Source: Saccharomonospora cyanea NA-134 | GTDB lineage: Bacteria; Actinomycetota; Actinomycetes; Mycobacteriales; Pseudonocardiaceae | Direction: 5' to 3' | Assembly (NCBI RefSeq): GCF_000244975.1 | Contig: NZ_CM001440.1 | Span: 3,084,325 to 3,148,324 of the forward strand | DNA length: 64,000 nucleotides | Shown here: positions 7,584 through 15,424 of the stretch, one piece after another | How positions within the stretch are numbered: position 1 is the first letter of the stretch | Layout of the letters: the number at the start of each line of letters is the position of its first letter | Translations under genes and position numbers: made by a program | The notes under the pieces: generated by a model | Database searches by the model: none | The model's input: only the letters and a program-made list of their open reading frames with translations | Told to the model about the DNA's origin: nothing

Positions 7584-8635
7584 GTGACTGGTTGTCCATC
7601 TCGCTGATCGCGGTGCTGTTGCTCGCCAACGCCTTCTTCGTCGGTGCCGAGTTCTCGCTCATCTCGTCCCGGCGGGACCGTCTGGAGGCCCTGCTCGAAC
7701 AGGGCAAGACCCGCGCCAAGATCGTGATCAAGGCCAGCAAGAACGTGTCGCTGATGCTGGCGGGCGCCCAGCTCGGTATCACGGTCTGTTCCCTGCTGCT
7801 GTTGCAGTTCGGGGAGCCCGCGGTGGCTCACCAGCTCGAACTCGCGGTGAGCGCCCTCGGGATACCGCTGCCGACCTACGTGGTGCACGCCGTCGCCTTC
7901 ACCGTCACGCTGGTGGCGCTGACGCTGCTGCACGTGTTGATCGGCGAGATGGTGCCGAAGAACCTCGCGATCGCCGAACCGGAGCGGCTCGCGCTGTGGC
8001 TGGTGCCGCTGCACGTGGCCTGGGTGCGCATCACACACCCGTTCATCTGGTTGCTCAACAGCGTCGCCAACGGCATCCTGCGGCTGGGGAGGATCGAACC
8101 CAAGGCCGAGGTCGAAACCGGCTACACCTCCGCCGAGCTGGCCGCGCTGCTGCGCGAGTCGCGGAGGGAGGGGCTGCTGGAGCAGTCGGAGCACCGAAGG
8201 CTCAGCCAGACCCTGTCGTCGGTGGAGAAGACCGTCGCCGACGTGCTCGTGCCGTTGGACGAGGTGTCGACACTACCGGAGCGGCCCACCGTCGGTGACG
8301 TCGAACAGGCGGTGTCGTCAACCGGGTTCTCGCGTTTCCCGGTGCGCGACACCGGCGGGAGGTTGACGAGCTACGTCCACGTCAAGGACATCCTGGCCCA
8401 GCTCGACGGTGACCCCTCCGTGGTGGTGCCCTCCGCCAAGACACGCAGGCTGACGCAGCTCGCCCTGTACGCCAAGCTCGACGAGGCTCTGTCGGCCATG
8501 CGCCGCGAGGGAAGCCACCTCGCGATCGCCGTCAACGCCGAGGGCAGCGTGGTCGGCATCGTGGCGCTGGAAGACCTGCTGGAGGAGTACGTCGGCACCG
8601 TGCGCGACGGCACGCACATCGCGGGAAGGCCATGA
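7580..8635 (+). CDS. Second CNNM-family membrane protein (short form)
   Basis: The 351-aa paralogue of the preceding gene starts at an ATGA overlap. It contains the CNNM transmembrane domain (about 1-190: GAEFSLISSRRDRLE, VLIGEMVPKNLAIAEP) and a CBS pair (about 210-345, ending VVGIVALEDLLEEYVGTV). It stops there, lacking the C-terminal CorC_HlyC domain of the first copy. Long/short tandem CNNM pairs are known in actinobacteria (Rv1842c/Rv1841c in M. tuberculosis, from memory), suggesting a heteromeric complex. The next gene again overlaps by ATGA. Confidence 0.88.
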   Translation: MSDWLSISLIAVLLLANAFFVGAEFSLISSRRDRLEALLEQGKTRAKIVIKASKNVSLMLAGAQLGITVCSLLLLQFGEPAVAHQLELAVSALGIPLPTYVVHAVAFTVTLVALTLLHVLIGEMVPKNLAIAEPERLALWLVPLHVAWVRITHPFIWLLNSVANGILRLGRIEPKAEVETGYTSAELAALLRESRREGLLEQSEHRRLSQTLSSVEKTVADVLVPLDEVSTLPERPTVGDVEQAVSSTGFSRFPVRDTGGRLTSYVHVKDILAQLDGDPSVVVPSAKTRRLTQLALYAKLDEALSAMRREGSHLAIAVNAEGSVVGIVALEDLLEEYVGTVRDGTHIAGRP

Positions 8636-9528
8636 CGGGGATCGACGTCCTCACCGAGGAGGAGTGGCGGGCCCGGGAGGCCGTCCACACCCGCCGCATG
8701 CGGGCGTGGACGGAACCGCACCGGCAACGCCGTTCGCGCGGGGAGAAACACCCGGTGCTGGATTTCCTCTTCACCTACTACTCGTTTCCACCTGCGCGCC
8801 TGCAGCGGTGGCAGCCCGGGCCCGCGGTGGTTCTCGCGGGCCCGGGCGCCCGCCGGTTCCTCGACCGTCCCGGGTACCGGGAGACGGCCGACGGCGTGCT
8901 GCTCGACACCTCGGCTTTCTCCGACCGGCTGGCGCGCACCGCCCGGTACACCCTGTCGTTGCTGGAGGCCGTGCACGGACGACAGGCACGTGTCGACTGC
9001 TTCGGCCTGCACGAATGGGCCATGGTCTACCGCACGACACCGGAGCAGGTGCGCCATGCGCAGGTGCCGCTGAGGCTGGGACACTCGGGCACCGACGCGG
9101 TGGTGGAGTCGCTGAACGTGCGGTGCGGTCACTTCGACGCGTTTCGTTTCTTCACCCCGGAGGCACGGCCGCTCAACCGGTTCACCCCCACCCGGGAGAG
9201 TCAACGCGAACTCGACCAGCCGGGCTGCCTCCACGTGGGCATGGACCTGTACAAGCACGCCTACAAGCTCGACCCGTTCGTTCCCTCGGAGTTGCTCGGC
9301 GACTGTTTCGCTCTCGCCGCGGACATCCGGGAGCTGGACATGCGGGCCAGCCCCTACGACCTCTCGGACTACGGCTACTCCCCCGTCCCGATCGAGACCG
9401 CCGAGGGGCGGGCCGCCTACGCCCGGGCCCAGGCGGAGTTCGCGCGCCGGGCACGGCCACTGCGAGAGCGGCTGATCACACTCTGCCGCTCCCTCCTTAC
9501 CCTCCAGGGTGGTCACTCCTCGTGTTGA
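8632..9528 (+). CDS. Conserved actinobacterial protein, sometimes labelled 3-methyladenine DNA glycosylase
   Basis: The 298-aa soluble protein has no membrane segment and is translationally coupled to the CNNM pair (ATGA overlap). Striking features are HPVLDFLFTYYSF near residue 40, LHEWAMVYR near 125, and LNVRCGHFDAFRFFTPEA near 165. I recall similar proteins annotated as 3-methyladenine DNA glycosylase, but I see no helix-hairpin-helix or AlkA/Tag motif supporting that chemistry. The mix of conserved His, Asp, Cys and aromatic residues suggests an enzyme. Its place in a metal-homeostasis operon is unexplained. The product label is uncertain; the gene itself is not. Confidence 0.75.
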   Translation: MTGIDVLTEEEWRAREAVHTRRMRAWTEPHRQRRSRGEKHPVLDFLFTYYSFPPARLQRWQPGPAVVLAGPGARRFLDRPGYRETADGVLLDTSAFSDRLARTARYTLSLLEAVHGRQARVDCFGLHEWAMVYRTTPEQVRHAQVPLRLGHSGTDAVVESLNVRCGHFDAFRFFTPEARPLNRFTPTRESQRELDQPGCLHVGMDLYKHAYKLDPFVPSELLGDCFALAADIRELDMRASPYDLSDYGYSPVPIETAEGRAAYARAQAEFARRARPLRERLITLCRSLLTLQGGHSSC

Positions 9529-9536
9529 GTCAGATC

Positions 9537-9582
9537 ACATTTTGATCACACCACCCCCTGATAGGGTGGTAACATTTTGATC
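9537..9582. promoter_or_regulatory. Direct repeat flanking a hairpin upstream of the 9632 gene
   Basis: ACATTTTGATC occurs at 9537-9547 and again at 9572-9582, 35 bases apart on the same strand. Between them lies a 7-bp inverted repeat, ACCACCC (9550-9556) with GGGTGGT (9564-9570). This AT-rich patch is unlike its surroundings and lies 50-95 bases before the next start. It could be a paired regulator site plus a terminator for the upstream operon. Confidence 0.45.
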
Positions 9583-9631
9583 TCTTCTACGGGGAGTAAT
9601 TACCGAGTTGACGCTGAGGGGGTCACGTGAG

Positions 9632-10300
9632 ATGGGGCGACACGGAGGTCGTCACAGAGTTCGGGAGCAGGAGGAACCGGCGCCCTCGGTGACGTCGACC
9701 GGCACTCACCGGGCCGTGGGCCGCCGACGCGGCATCGCGGCGTGGCCCATCGCGTGCGTGGTACTGCTCGGCCTCCTCGTCGCCGGATGGTTCGGCTGGA
9801 ACTGGGCCGACGGCGTGCTCGAAAGCCGCGCGGCGGCCCAAGCGGCGAGCTGCCAGCAGGGCGACACCACCATTCGCGTCACGGTCGACCCCGCACTCGA
9901 CGACCCGGTGACGAGCGCCGCCGACAGGTGGAACCGCGCTCAGACCGTCGTCCGGGAACACTGCGTCCACGTCGAGGTCCGCACCGCGCCGTCGGCCGAC
10001 GTCGAGGCCGCCCTCACCGGAACCGCCGACCCCGATACCATCGGCGGCTACCCGACGGCCTGGATACCGGACTCCCCGCAGCGGATCGACGCCCTCGCGC
10101 GGCAACGCCCGGAACTGATCGGCTCTTCGGGGCTGACCATCGCCTCCGGCCCGGACGGCGATCACCCGTTCCTCGCGGTGACGAGTGAGAACTCCGACGA
10201 GACCCAGCAGCACGCCGCCCAGTCGTTCCAGAAGTTCCTGCTCGAACCCGCACAGCAGAAAACCTTCCGGGAAGCCGGACTCACGCCGGCGAAGGGCTGA
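9632..10300 (+). CDS. Membrane-anchored substrate-binding-domain-like protein (short form)
   Basis: The 222-aa product has an arginine-rich cytoplasmic N-terminus, one transmembrane helix (about 42-62, PIACVVLLGLLVAGWFGW) and an extracytoplasmic domain. The beta-strand TTIRVTVDPALDDPVTSAADRWN and the ending QSFQKFLLEPAQQKTFREAGLTPAKG resemble the binding-protein domain that, in actinobacteria, is usually fused to a von Willebrand A domain. Here the middle lobe is reduced and no VWA domain follows, so this is a short derivative. ATG 9632 follows GAGGGGG at about 10 bases; an in-frame TTG at 9608 is less likely. A second copy of its last 24 codons lies at 16965-17045. Confidence 0.65.
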   Translation: MGRHGGRHRVREQEEPAPSVTSTGTHRAVGRRRGIAAWPIACVVLLGLLVAGWFGWNWADGVLESRAAAQAASCQQGDTTIRVTVDPALDDPVTSAADRWNRAQTVVREHCVHVEVRTAPSADVEAALTGTADPDTIGGYPTAWIPDSPQRIDALARQRPELIGSSGLTIASGPDGDHPFLAVTSENSDETQQHAAQSFQKFLLEPAQQKTFREAGLTPAKG

Positions 10301-10306
10301 CCACCC

Positions 10307-10771
10307 TCACCGACAGGGCATCCCGGTGATGCGCGTCAGCAACGCGAGGAGCGTGGCGCGCTCGTCGTCGGACAACCCTTCGAGCAACATCTCGTTGACC
10401 TCGTCGACGACGGCACTCGCCCGGCCCAGCACCTCGTGCGCCCGGGGCGTCGCCACCACGATGTTGCGGCGCCGGTCGGTCCGGTCCGGCGTACGCCGGA
10501 CGAGCCCCTCCTCCTCCAGCGCGTTGATCATCGCGACGACGTCACTGCGGTCGATCCCCAGCCGTCGTCCGAGATCGGCCTGCGTGATGCCCTCGGCCTC
10601 GATCAACACCGCGAGCGCGCCGTGGTGGTTCTTCGTCAGCCCGGCTTCGGAGAGGCGGTCCACCACCATCCGTTGCGCCCTGCGTCCGGCCTCGGCGAGC
10701 TGCCAGCTGATGCGGCCACGCAACTCCGCAGGAGGAAGCAACTCCGCTCGTAGACCGTGTCCCTCACGCAC
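10307..10771 (-). CDS. MarR-family transcriptional regulator
   Basis: The 154-aa product has the MarR winged helix (about 50-115). ITQADLGRRLGIDRSDVVAMINALEEEGLV is the recognition region and RTPDRTDRRRNIV the wing. It is divergent from an MFS transporter, with three phased dyads between them, so it most likely represses the transporter and itself. GTG 10771 was chosen as the first start with family-like spacing before the winged helix; the ribosome-binding site is poor (GCGAGG directly adjacent). The gene ends 7 bases after the stop of the convergent gene. Confidence 0.88.
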   Translation of the reverse strand: MREGHGLRAELLPPAELRGRISWQLAEAGRRAQRMVVDRLSEAGLTKNHHGALAVLIEAEGITQADLGRRLGIDRSDVVAMINALEEEGLVRRTPDRTDRRRNIVVATPRAHEVLGRASAVVDEVNEMLLEGLSDDERATLLALLTRITGMPCR

Positions 10772-10810
10772 CCTCGCAGTCTAGGAGACCCTCTCCGACC
10801 GTAAAAACTG

Positions 10811-10853
10811 TTGGCAGTTCCAACGTTGGCTGTGTCAACATTGGCAAAGCCAA
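10811..10853. promoter_or_regulatory. Three phased 13-bp dyads, MarR operator array
   Basis: TTGGCAGTTCCAA (10811-10823), TTGGCTGTGTCAA (10826-10838) and TTGGCAAAGCCAA (10841-10853) repeat with an exact 15-base period. Each is a TTGGC / GCCAA-type inverted repeat, the third perfect. A further palindrome, CCAACGTTGG (10820-10829), spans the first junction. The array fills the MarR-MFS divergent promoter. Confidence 0.7.
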
Positions 10854-10873
10854 CAAATCTGGGGAGATATCCG

Positions 10874-12082
10874 ATGACCGGTGTCCTGACCACCCGCCGT
10901 ACCGCACCACCCGACAGCCCGGGCGCGCTCACCGTCCTCCTCTTCGCCACCACCCTGAGCGTGCTGGCGGGGGCCGTGATCGGCCCCGTGCTCCCCACCG
11001 TCCGTGACGAGTTCGGCCTCGACGCGACCACGGCCGGGCTCGTGATGACGGCGCACAGTCTGGTGATCGCCCTGACCAGCCCGGTAGTGGGCCGCCTGAT
11101 CGACCGCCACGGGTTCCGCATGCCGCTGGCCGTCGGGCTGCTGGTGTACGGCGTCGCCGGCTCCGTCGGTATGGTCACCGACTCCTATGCAGCACTGATG
11201 GCGAGCCGAATCGTGTTCGGACTCGGCGCCGCGGCGCTGTTCTCGGCCACCACGGTCGCCATGACCACCCTCTACACCGGCGCCCGCCGCGACCGCGTCA
11301 TGGGCTGGCGATCGAGCGCCACCTCACTCGGAGGCATCGTCTGGCCGCTGGTGGGCGGCGCTCTCGGCACGCTGACGTGGCACGCGCCGTTCGCCGTCTA
11401 CCTCGTGGGACTTCCCCTCGGGCTGGCCACGTTGTTGTGCCTTCCCCGCACCGCGACGCCGCCCGCGCGAACGCGGAGCCGCGCCCTGACACTGCTGCGC
11501 GACCATCCGCGGCTGGTCGCCGCCCTCGGCCTCCAGGCCGCACTGTCGGTGTTGCTCTACTGCATAGTGATCTACCTGCCACTCCGGCTCGACGAGACCG
11601 GGGTGACGTCCCCAGCACTGATCTCGCTGTTCCCGGCGGCGGCGAACCTGGCGGCGAGCCTGATCGGTTTCGGCTACGCGCGGCTACGGGCACGACTGTC
11701 GTACCCGACGCTGCTCCGCACGTCGGTGGCACTCTGGGCGGGCGGTTTCCTGCTGTTGGGCACGGCCGCGCACCCCGTGCTCCTGGCACTCGGTGCGGCG
11801 GTCTTCGGAATCGGACAGGGCATCGCCTTCCCCGCGCTGACCGTGCTGGTGGCCGACGCCGTGAGTCCCGAGCACCGGGGCATTGCCACGTCACTGTCCG
11901 GCACGACGATCTTCGCGGCACAGTTCGCGACCCCGCTGGCGATCGGGCCCCTCACCGTGGCGGCCGGGATCGACGACATCTATCTGACGCTGGCGGCCGC
12001 CCTCGCGGTGAGCACCGTGCTTTCCCTGCTACCCCGCCGAACGACAGCGCGACGTGGCACACCCAGCCGCCGACCACGGTGA
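10874..12082 (+). CDS. MFS transporter (drug/metabolite efflux type)
   Basis: The 402-aa major facilitator protein has about 12 hydrophobic helices. The loop 2-3 signature GRLIDRHGFR follows helix 2, and a drug:H+ antiporter-like LGAAALFSATTVAMTTLY lies in helix 4. ATG 10874 is preceded by GGGGAG; codons upstream of it overlap the operator array and are excluded. It is probably induced by a ligand of the divergent MarR protein. The substrate cannot be read from sequence. Confidence 0.87.
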   Translation: MTGVLTTRRTAPPDSPGALTVLLFATTLSVLAGAVIGPVLPTVRDEFGLDATTAGLVMTAHSLVIALTSPVVGRLIDRHGFRMPLAVGLLVYGVAGSVGMVTDSYAALMASRIVFGLGAAALFSATTVAMTTLYTGARRDRVMGWRSSATSLGGIVWPLVGGALGTLTWHAPFAVYLVGLPLGLATLLCLPRTATPPARTRSRALTLLRDHPRLVAALGLQAALSVLLYCIVIYLPLRLDETGVTSPALISLFPAAANLAASLIGFGYARLRARLSYPTLLRTSVALWAGGFLLLGTAAHPVLLALGAAVFGIGQGIAFPALTVLVADAVSPEHRGIATSLSGTTIFAAQFATPLAIGPLTVAAGIDDIYLTLAAALAVSTVLSLLPRRTTARRGTPSRRPR

Positions 12083-12115
12083 CCCCTTGCCGCGTTCCCA
12101 GTCCGACGCCCGGAC

Positions 12116-12136
12116 ACCTGCGACGGCCTCGCAGGT
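12116..12136 (+). terminator. Candidate terminator hairpin after the MFS gene
   Basis: ACCTGCGA (12116-12123) pairs perfectly with TCGCAGGT (12129-12136) across a 5-base loop, 34 bases after the MFS stop. There is no T-run, as is usual for actinomycete hairpins. Confidence 0.5.
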
Positions 12137-12245
12137 CTGTCGCCCGTCGCGAGTGGCCCCGCCCCAGCGAGCGCCTACGGAGCCGGGAAGGAGACAACCG
12201 GAGCCACCTTACGGGAGCAGGCCCGCCGTTCCCCCGCACCAGCAT

Positions 12246-12264
12246 CTACTAAACTACATAGTAG
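12246..12264. promoter_or_regulatory. BlaI-type operator before the PQQ-like lipoprotein gene
   Basis: CTACTA-N7-TAGTAG, a 19-bp inverted repeat ending 18 bases before the lipoprotein ATG. It is near-identical to the dyad at 15378-15396 and matches the TACTA/TAGTA half-sites typical of BlaI/MecI repressors. BlaI is encoded 1.3 kb downstream. Confidence 0.72.
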
Positions 12265-12282
12265 AACCATGTGGGAGGTGTG

Positions 12283-13560
12283 ATGCGGCACCGCGGGATC
12301 AGGTACGTCGCCGTGTTGGCGACATCGGCAGCGTTGACGGCGTGTGGCGGTGGACTGGGCAGTGCTACCGGTACCCCTTCCGGGGAGGCCCTACCGACGC
12401 CGACTCCGGTGGCGCTGTCGGCTCCGGCCACACCGCCTTCGAGCGACGTGCGAGGTCCCGGTCCGGACGCGGAGACACCGCGCTGGAGGGCACCGTTCGA
12501 CGACGTCCCTCGAACAGGCGGCGGAATGTTCGTCGGCCTGGTGTTCCCCACCGACGACCAGGCCGACCTGTCCGTCACCGGCGTGGCCGCGGACGGGAGC
12601 ACGCGGTGGGCCGTGCGCACGAATCCCTCCTGCGTCGGCTACGGGGTGACGAGCGTCTCCGGGACGGCGGCCGCGGTGGTGCTCGCGAGCGACGCCGACA
12701 ACCGGGAGGGCAAAATCGCCACACGGACCACGGCCAACGCCTACGACGTACGCGACGGCAGCCGGCTGTGGGGGCCGTCGCCGGTGCCGGGGCCGATGCT
12801 CGGGCCCGGGCTGATCTTCGGACAGGCCACACCGTCGATCGTCGGTGGGGCCCAGGGTGAGCGGGTCATGCTCGCGGCCCACTCGGGAGCCCCCGTACCG
12901 CCCCCCGCTGAGGACGCGGTTCCGCTCTACGAGCACCACGGGACCGGCCTCTTCGGCAGAAACGGCACGGTCACGGCCGTCGACACCGCGACGGGAGCCG
13001 TGTTGTGGGACTCCGGCACGCTCCAGGCGCCACCCGGGTTCGGCGACGGTCCACGCGACGTGGAGCTGCTCGACGCCGCCACGGCGTCGACCGGTGACGT
13101 CGTCGCCCTGCGTTGGACGCGTCCGGACGGCGACACCGGGGAGACGGCCCTGCACGAGCTCGGAAGCGGCAGGCTGATCGCGGCTCTGGGTGACCAGCCC
13201 GAGCTGCGGACGACCGTGGACCGCAAGACGAGGACGGTCGTCACCTCCGGCCTCGACCAGTACCGGACGGCCCGCGCGTTCGACATCGGCACCGGCACGG
13301 AGTTGTGGCGTGACGACGACGGCGTCGGGTCACTGGAGATCACACTGGTTCACGAGGGGACGGGGTACGGCACCCGTGCCGGGCGTTCGGTCGCCGTCGA
13401 CGTCCGCACCGGCGACACGCTGTCCGACGGCGACTGGCCCGTCCCGGTGGCGGGCGCGTCGGACGTGCTGCTCGCGCCGTTGCCACCGGTGCCGGGAGCC
13501 ACGCCGTCCGAACGCACCGCCGGAAACGGTCCCGGCTACGTGGCCTACGGGCGGCACTGA
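12283..13560 (+). CDS. Secreted lipoprotein with PQQ-like beta-propeller repeats
   Basis: The 425-aa product has a lipoprotein signal peptide; the lipobox LTAC places the lipidated Cys near residue 21. A Pro/Thr-rich linker (to about 65) leads to repeated blade-like segments such as STRWAVRTNPS, GSRLWGP, GAVLWDSGT and GTELWRDDDG. These Ala/Trp-type repeats mark a PQQ-like propeller, usually a protein-interaction scaffold rather than a quinoprotein. ATG 12283 follows GGGAGG; an upstream in-frame start at 12271 is unlikely. A BlaI-type operator lies directly before it, and blaI follows after 41 bases, so it may be the first gene of a blaI operon. Confidence 0.82.
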   Translation: MRHRGIRYVAVLATSAALTACGGGLGSATGTPSGEALPTPTPVALSAPATPPSSDVRGPGPDAETPRWRAPFDDVPRTGGGMFVGLVFPTDDQADLSVTGVAADGSTRWAVRTNPSCVGYGVTSVSGTAAAVVLASDADNREGKIATRTTANAYDVRDGSRLWGPSPVPGPMLGPGLIFGQATPSIVGGAQGERVMLAAHSGAPVPPPAEDAVPLYEHHGTGLFGRNGTVTAVDTATGAVLWDSGTLQAPPGFGDGPRDVELLDAATASTGDVVALRWTRPDGDTGETALHELGSGRLIAALGDQPELRTTVDRKTRTVVTSGLDQYRTARAFDIGTGTELWRDDDGVGSLEITLVHEGTGYGTRAGRSVAVDVRTGDTLSDGDWPVPVAGASDVLLAPLPPVPGATPSERTAGNGPGYVAYGRH

Positions 13561-13601
13561 CGGGCGCCCCTATCATCGCAGTCGGCGGAAGGACGGTCGG
13601 T

Positions 13602-13961
13602 ATGCGAGGGCTCGGGGAACTCGAAGCCAAGGTCATGGACGTTCTGTGGTCGGCGGACGAACCGCTGAGGGTGCGGGACGTGCTCGAACGGTTGGACACG
13701 GGCAGGCCGCTGGCCTACACCACGGTGATGACCGTGCTGGACAACCTGCACGGCAAGGGGTACGTGCGACGGAGCAAGGCCGGGCGCGCGTACGAGTACA
13801 CCGCGGCCGAGTCACGCGAGGAGGTCGGCGCCCGCCTGCTGCGGGAGGTCCTGTACTCCAGCGGTGACACGGAGCAGGTACTGCTGCACTTCGCCGAGTC
13901 GGCGACGCCCGAGGAGTCGGACATCCTGCGGCGCGCCCTGCGGAAGGGGAAGTCGTCGTGA
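13602..13961 (+). CDS. blaI: BlaI/MecI-family transcriptional repressor
   Basis: The 119-aa product is a penicillinase-repressor-type winged helix: LGELEAKVMDVLWS at the N-terminus, RPLAYTTVMTVLDNLHGKGYVRR as recognition helix and wing, and a C-terminal dimerisation helix (ESDILRRALRK). RBS GGAAGGA. The last codon overlaps the start of the membrane peptidase gene (GTGA), the standard blaI-blaR arrangement. Two matching TACTA-N7-TAGTA dyads lie at 12246 and 15378. In the known mechanism, the partner peptidase cleaves BlaI to relieve repression. Confidence 0.92.
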   Translation: MRGLGELEAKVMDVLWSADEPLRVRDVLERLDTGRPLAYTTVMTVLDNLHGKGYVRRSKAGRAYEYTAAESREEVGARLLREVLYSSGDTEQVLLHFAESATPEESDILRRALRKGKSS

Positions 13962-14899
13962 CACTGGCTCTCGGACTCCTGGCCGCGGCCGTCGTGATCG
14001 GTGTCGCCGCCCCCGCGTACCTGCGGATCGCGGTCACCCCCAGGTTGCGCCCCGGACTTGCTCTCGCCGGCTGGACGGGTTCGGTGCTCGCGGTGGTGCT
14101 GGCCGTCTCGGTGTCCGGCCTCCTGCTCGCGCTGCCGGGTGGTTCCGGGCTCGACGGTCTCATCGGCATGGCCGACAGCTGCGTGAACGTGTTCCTCGCC
14201 CGCGGTGACGTGGTGTGGGCCGACGTCATGCGGCTCGGTGGGGCCGCGGTCCTGCTGACGTTCACCACTCGGACGCTCGCCGTCGCGGTCGTGAGGGTAC
14301 GTCGTCACCGGCGGTCCCGGCGGGAACACGTGACCCTGCTGCGGTCGCTGGGCCGTACCGACGGTCCCGTGCTGTGGCTCGAGGAGACGACCCCGATCGC
14401 CTACAGCGTCGGCGGGCGGAACGGCACCATCGTGGCGACACGCGGTGTCGAACGACTGGAATTCTGCGAGCGGGAGGCGGTGCTGGCTCACGAGCGGGCG
14501 CACCTGCGAGGGCGGCATCACGCCTTGGTCCTGACCGCCGACATCGTCGCCGCCGCGCTCCCCTTCGTTCCGTTGTGCCGCCAGGCTCCCGGAGCGGTGC
14601 GCGTGCTGGTGGAGCTGGCCGCCGACGCGGCGGCCGCGCGGCGCCACGGGCCGGGGCCGGTCCGGTCGGCTCTGCTGTCGGTGTCGGCAGGGCAGGCGCC
14701 GCGCACAGCGCTCGCCATGTCGCGGGACGCGGTCGACGCCCGGTTGTTGTGGCTGGAGAGCGGTCACCTGCCGGCGCCGAGGCTGCCGGTCCGAGCCGAC
14801 TACGCGGTCGCCGCGGTCCTGACCACGGTGCCCGCGATCCTGTCCATCGCCACCGTCGCGCTGCTCGTCACTCTCTACTGCCTGACCGTCGTCGGCTGA
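13958..14899 (+). CDS. M56-family membrane metallopeptidase (BlaR1-like, no sensor domain)
   Basis: The 313-aa product has hydrophobic segments near 1-20, 35-60, 90-112 and 290-310. A zinc protease core carries His178-Glu179-x-x-His182 (AHERAHLRGRHH), with a plausible third ligand region ELAADAAAARRHG about 45 residues later. Classical BlaR1 adds a C-terminal penicillin-binding sensor; this protein ends after its last membrane segment, so the signal must be sensed otherwise. It is coupled to blaI by GTGA. Its 3' end overlaps the tail of the convergent CPVC gene by 25 bases. Confidence 0.88.
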   Translation: MTLALGLLAAAVVIGVAAPAYLRIAVTPRLRPGLALAGWTGSVLAVVLAVSVSGLLLALPGGSGLDGLIGMADSCVNVFLARGDVVWADVMRLGGAAVLLTFTTRTLAVAVVRVRRHRRSRREHVTLLRSLGRTDGPVLWLEETTPIAYSVGGRNGTIVATRGVERLEFCEREAVLAHERAHLRGRHHALVLTADIVAAALPFVPLCRQAPGAVRVLVELAADAAAARRHGPGPVRSALLSVSAGQAPRTALAMSRDAVDARLLWLESGHLPAPRLPVRADYAVAAVLTTVPAILSIATVALLVTLYCLTVVG

Positions 14900-15348
14900 G
14901 GCGTGGCGCAGACTCCGGTGGCGCAGGCGCTCTGCCTGCGGCGCTGGACAACGGCCAGGGCGAGCAACGCCAACGAGATGAGCGCCAGGAACGGCTGCAA
15001 CGGCGCCCAGAGACCGAGCGCGCCGGACGTGCCGAGCGCGACGAGCACGAGTTTGTTGCACACCGGGCAGCCCACCGCGAACACCGCCAGCAACACTCCC
15101 CCCAGAGGCCGCCGGGAAGCGCGGTCGGTCGGTGGTGGTCCCTGAATCGCGAACCAGGTGAACGTGAGGACGACGGTGGCCGCGACGACGGGGTACTCCC
15201 ACCAGCGGACGGGAATCTCCCTGGAGAAGACCGGCGTGTCGATGATGTCGGTCGGCACTGCCACCACTACCAGCGTCAACATGCCCATCAGGGCGGCGCG
15301 GACGAATCTGCGGGTGTGTCGCCGGGCCGGTTGAACCGTGGTGGCCAT
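14875..15348 (-). CDS. Small membrane protein with CPVC redox motif
   Basis: The 157-aa product has about four hydrophobic helices (17-34, 50-68, 83-93 and 115-133). Cys94-Pro-Val-Cys97 (AVGCPVCNKLVL) lies at a membrane boundary, and a second pair, Cys142/Cys147, lies in the C-terminal tail. A CxxC in a membrane protein beside DsbA and CcdA homologues suggests electron transfer between the cytoplasm and extracytoplasmic thiols. I recall similar proteins only as uncharacterised. ATG 15348 has GGAGA upstream. It is divergent from the DsbA gene across a BlaI-type operator. Confidence 0.78.
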   Translation of the reverse strand: MATTVQPARRHTRRFVRAALMGMLTLVVVAVPTDIIDTPVFSREIPVRWWEYPVVAATVVLTFTWFAIQGPPPTDRASRRPLGGVLLAVFAVGCPVCNKLVLVALGTSGALGLWAPLQPFLALISLALLALAVVQRRRQSACATGVCATPQPTTVRQ

Positions 15349-15377
15349 GGGGTCTCCGCTCTCGTTCGGGATCTGAT

Positions 15378-15396
15378 TTACTAAGCAGCATAGTAG
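15378..15396. promoter_or_regulatory. BlaI-type operator in the CPVC/DsbA divergent promoter
   Basis: TTACTA-N7-TAGTAG. Relative to the dyad at 12246 it shares TACTAA, one spacer C, and CATAGTAG in register. It sits 29 bases from each of the two divergent starts, so one bound repressor could block both genes. Confidence 0.72.
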
Positions 15397-15424
15397 TTCA
15401 GGTTCGAGTGGAGTGGGAGAGCCG

